A DNA stretch of 64,000 nucleotides from Trichocoleus desertorum NBK24. GTDB taxonomy: Bacteria; Cyanobacteriota; Cyanobacteriia; FACHB-46. This document shows positions 61,455 through 64,000 of the stretch, in pieces. A model generated the notes under the pieces. The model was not told the DNA's origin, made no database searches, and saw nothing but the letters and a program-made list of their open reading frames with translations. The first letter of the stretch is position 1, and every line of letters starts with the position of its first letter. A program made the position numbers and the translations under genes. Location of the stretch: contig NZ_CP116619.1 of assembly GCF_030409055.1 (NCBI RefSeq), forward strand, positions 1,929,628 to 1,993,627, read 5' to 3'.

Positions 61455-64000
61455 TTAATCAACGCCTTCAAGGGGTGCAAATCCTTGACGTTGGATGTTT
61501 TCTGTAATTGCATAAGGTTCTAAGAATTGCAGTAGATAATCGGGGCCACCTGCTTTAGAGCCAACCCCAGAGAGCTTAAAGCCGCCAAAGGGTTGACGAG
61601 CCACGATCGCGCCTGTAATGCCTCGATTGATGTACAAATTGCCCACCTCAAACTCAGCTTGAGCTTGCTGAATGTGAGAAGGAGTGCGGGAATAAAGACC
61701 GCCTGTAAGTGCGAATTGCGTGCCATTCGCGATCGCCAAAGCTTCAGCAAAATTCTCAGCCCGAATCACAGATAGCACTGGGCCAAAAATTTCTTCTTGA
61801 GCAATCGCGGCGGTAGGAGCGACTTCACTAAAAACCACAGGCCCCACAAAATACCCTGTGTCCGGAGTTGACATTTCCAAAGCAACTTGGGCTTCAGATT
61901 TGCCTTGATCGATATAACCTTTAATGCGATCGCGGGCAGTGGCATCAATGACTGGGCCGACTTGAGTACTCGGATGAGCCGCATCCCCTACGTTGAGCGA
62001 TCGCGTTGCTTCTACTAGCCGAGCCACAAACCCTTCGTAGATGGGCTCTACCACAATGACTCGTGAGCAAGCAGAGCATTTTTGGCCGCTATAGCCAAAG
62101 GCCGATTGCACAACCCCTTGCACCGCTTGGTCTAAATCAGCGCTCTCATCAATAATGATGGCGTTTTTGCCACCCATCTCAGCGACTACCCGCTTGAGGT
62201 GTCTTTGTCCTGGTTGCAAAATGGCAGCATCCGCATAAATGCGGCAACCCACCTCTTGAGATCCAGTAAACGTAATCATGTGGATATCGGGATGCTTCAC
62301 CATATAAGCGCCAACGGTTGATCCTTTGGCTGGCACATACTGAAAAGCGCCTTTGGGAATGCCCGCTTCTACCAAAATCTCTGTCAGTTTGGCGGTAATC
62401 ACCGAGGAAACCTCAGCAGGCTTGAGGAGAGTGCAGTTACCAGCAACCAAAGCTGCTACAGCCATCCCTGTCGGAATTGCTAAGGGGAAATTCCAAGGAG
62501 AAATCACTAACACAATTCCTCTAGGTCGGTAGTGATAGCGATTGGTTTCACCTGCTAAATCGTAACGATGCCCTGGTTCCAACCGCTCCATCTCATCGGC
62601 GTAGTAGCGGCAGAAATCAATCGCCTCCGAGACTTCACCATCTGCTTCTCGCAAGGGCTTGCCAACTTCCAACACAATCCAAGCAGCTAGCTCAGCGCGT
62701 CGTTGGTTGAGCAAATCAGCAGCTTTGCGAAGAATATTAGCGCGTTGCTGAGCAGGAGTGCGTTGCCAAGCTGGAAATGCTGCCTTAGCCGCTGCGATCG
62801 CCTCATCTGCTTGAGCCTGACTCATTAAACCAATGCGGCCAATCACTTCGGTAGGGTTAGAAGGATTAACAGAATCTACCTGAGCTTCAGTCTGCTGATA
62901 TTCGCCGTTAATTAGGGGCCAGTAGGTTTTGCCTAACTGCTGCTGCACCGTGGCGATCGCCTGCAAAGCAGGTTGCCGTTGAGCTAAATCAGCGTAGTCC
63001 GTGTCAGGGACATTCTGAAAATGAGTTTGATGAGTCGGAATTGGAGGTGAAGCGGTGCCTGCTTGATCCGCAGTTGTCACTTGTGGAGGTGCCAAGAGTT
63101 CTGCGCTCGGTCGCTCCTCAAGATTTTGTCGCAGGAAGGAACTGTTGGCGGTATTTTCCAGCAGACGACGAATTAGGTAAGACATCCCTGGAATCAAGTC
63201 ACCATAAGGACAATAAACTCGTACTCGATATCCCTGCTCAACCAGAGCTTTGGCAAACTTATCTGCCATACCGTAGAGCACCTGCAACTCAATCCGTCGC
63301 CGAGGAATCTTGAGAGTTTGGGCGATCGCGATTGCATAAGCCTGCGATCGCACGTTATGGCTCCCGATCGCTGCATAAAGATACTCGTGGTTTTCGAGCA
63401 GGATGCGCGTCAAGTTCTCAAAGTTAGCATCTGTAGAAGGTTTGTCTTTGTAAACAGGTTCTGGCCAATCTTTTTGCGCGGCTTTAATGATCTCCTGATC
63501 CCAATAAGCCCCTTTAACCAAGCGCACTGTAACTGGATACCTGCGTTCCTTGGCCCAAGCGATTAAACCTTGTAAATCTTGTTCACTATCTCGTAAATAA
63601 GCTTGCAGTGTCACCCCAATATCGGTACGACTGCGAAACTCCTCTTCCATCAAGATTTGCTTGAGAATCGCTAGAGTCAAATCTTTGTAGACATACTGCT
63701 CCATATCAAAGTGAATAGAAGCTCCCACGCCTTTCGCTCGTCGTAAAAGAGTCCGGATGCGATCGCTCACTTTGGCTTCGCTACCTTGAGCATCCAGCGG
63801 ATCAAATTGAGAATAAAACGCGGTCAGCTTGACTGAAACCTGGACTTGAGAGAGCTCCTCCCCTTCGGCTTGGTCGATTGCTTCAACCTTTGACCAAGTT
63901 TTGGCAGCATTACTTAGCTGAGTGATCAAGTCTAAATAACGATCTAAATAAGATTGCGCTTCTGCCTCTGTAATCACTGCTTCACCGAGCAAGTCAACGG
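61455..64000 (-). CDS. putA: Proline utilisation A (PutA), 5' end outside window
   Basis: Bifunctional enzyme that oxidises proline to pyrroline-5-carboxylate and on to glutamate. The N-terminal (visible ~300 residues) is the proline dehydrogenase barrel with VSVKLTAFYSQFDPLD, TVRLVKGAYWDQE and VYCPYGDLIPGMSYLIRRLLEN. The C-terminal ~520 residues are the aldehyde dehydrogenase: VISPWNFPLAIPTGM, MGGKNAII and FGYSGQKCSACSR with the catalytic Cys. The frame is open to base 64000 with VDLLGEAVITEAEAQ at the edge, so the true start lies beyond the window. The first in-frame M-like codon at 63992 is TTG and internal to the domain. Confidence 0.95.
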   Translation of the reverse strand, partial: VDLLGEAVITEAEAQSYLDRYLDLITQLSNAAKTWSKVEAIDQAEGEELSQVQVSVKLTAFYSQFDPLDAQGSEAKVSDRIRTLLRRAKGVGASIHFDMEQYVYKDLTLAILKQILMEEEFRSRTDIGVTLQAYLRDSEQDLQGLIAWAKERRYPVTVRLVKGAYWDQEIIKAAQKDWPEPVYKDKPSTDANFENLTRILLENHEYLYAAIGSHNVRSQAYAIAIAQTLKIPRRRIELQVLYGMADKFAKALVEQGYRVRVYCPYGDLIPGMSYLIRRLLENTANSSFLRQNLEERPSAELLAPPQVTTADQAGTASPPIPTHQTHFQNVPDTDYADLAQRQPALQAIATVQQQLGKTYWPLINGEYQQTEAQVDSVNPSNPTEVIGRIGLMSQAQADEAIAAAKAAFPAWQRTPAQQRANILRKAADLLNQRRAELAAWIVLEVGKPLREADGEVSEAIDFCRYYADEMERLEPGHRYDLAGETNRYHYRPRGIVLVISPWNFPLAIPTGMAVAALVAGNCTLLKPAEVSSVITAKLTEILVEAGIPKGAFQYVPAKGSTVGAYMVKHPDIHMITFTGSQEVGCRIYADAAILQPGQRHLKRVVAEMGGKNAIIIDESADLDQAVQGVVQSAFGYSGQKCSACSRVIVVEPIYEGFVARLVEATRSLNVGDAAHPSTQVGPVIDATARDRIKGYIDQGKSEAQVALEMSTPDTGYFVGPVVFSEVAPTAAIAQEEIFGPVLSVIRAENFAEALAIANGTQFALTGGLYSRTPSHIQQAQAEFEVGNLYINRGITGAIVARQPFGGFKLSGVGSKAGGPDYLLQFLEPYAITENIQRQGFAPLEGVD

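Noticed and set aside
61455..63992. 63992 as the start of putA
   Set aside because: The codon is TTG inside a conserved stretch (VDLLGEAV) and the frame stays open to the window edge.
1..64000. tRNA and rRNA genes
   Set aside because: Apart from the tRNA-like part of tmRNA, I found no T-arm (GGTTCRANYCC) in a cloverleaf context and no rRNA sequence.

Overview
The window is cyanobacterial chromosome. The evidence is the very dense HIP1 octamer GCGATCGC, chlorophyll genes (chlG, chlH), solanesyl-diphosphate synthase for plastoquinone, a SmtA metallothionein, a tmRNA with a cyanobacterial tag peptide, and several cyanobacteria-only families. The hetZ-patU pair and a complete fraC-fraD-fraE operon (cell-cell junction and filament integrity genes) indicate a filamentous organism. 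Nothing here proves that it makes heterocysts.

Layout. 1-6.7 kb: partial chlG, an ArsA/Get3-like ATPase, smtA with a recognisable SmtB-type operator, small conserved proteins, an exported protein of unknown function and ssrA (tmRNA). 7-16.5 kb: an M1 aminopeptidase with HEAT repeats, a membrane transglutaminase-like protein that lacks its catalytic residues, patU, hetZ and sds. 16.5-18.6 kb: a long gene-poor stretch with a perfect 50-bp tandem duplication and a PEP-CTERM protein.

18.6-35 kb is an accessory, defence-like island. It holds a membrane-anchored coiled-coil/TerB-C/WD40 scaffold, a DUF2791 (BrxD-like) ATPase, a RelE/ParE-type toxin-antitoxin pair, a tandem LRAT-like protein, a GerMN lipoprotein-like gene with a fossil 5' duplicate, a HEPN-type gene cut by an insertion sequence, and an Lhr/BrxHI-like DEAD-box helicase. 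Two apparently identical 913-bp IS5-family elements, each with its own TTA target duplication, bracket the helicase and a two-domain CobO. The second copy sits in the cobO-fraC intergenic region. The TerB-C scaffold, DUF2791 ATPase and Lhr-like helicase are the best candidate for an undescribed system: the same ATPase and helicase families occur in BREX type 2, but no pglX, pglZ or brxC is present here.

35-64 kb is mostly housekeeping: fraCDE, dacB, ilvB with a C-terminal zinc ribbon, an MFS transporter, a REC-HPt/REC-GGDEF pair, a ferrochelatase-family protein with a histidine tail, an FMN reductase, ftsH, an M23 peptidase, an LpxB-like glycosyltransferase, an ankyrin protein, chlH, a Uma2 nuclease-family protein, a BtuF-like cobalamin-binding protein, a GNAT acetyltransferase and putA (5' end outside the window). 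Tetrapyrrole and cobalamin genes recur (chlG, chlH, cobO, the chelatase, the BtuF-like protein), but they are scattered and not in one operon. All assignments are by reading motifs and translated sequence; no database search was run.
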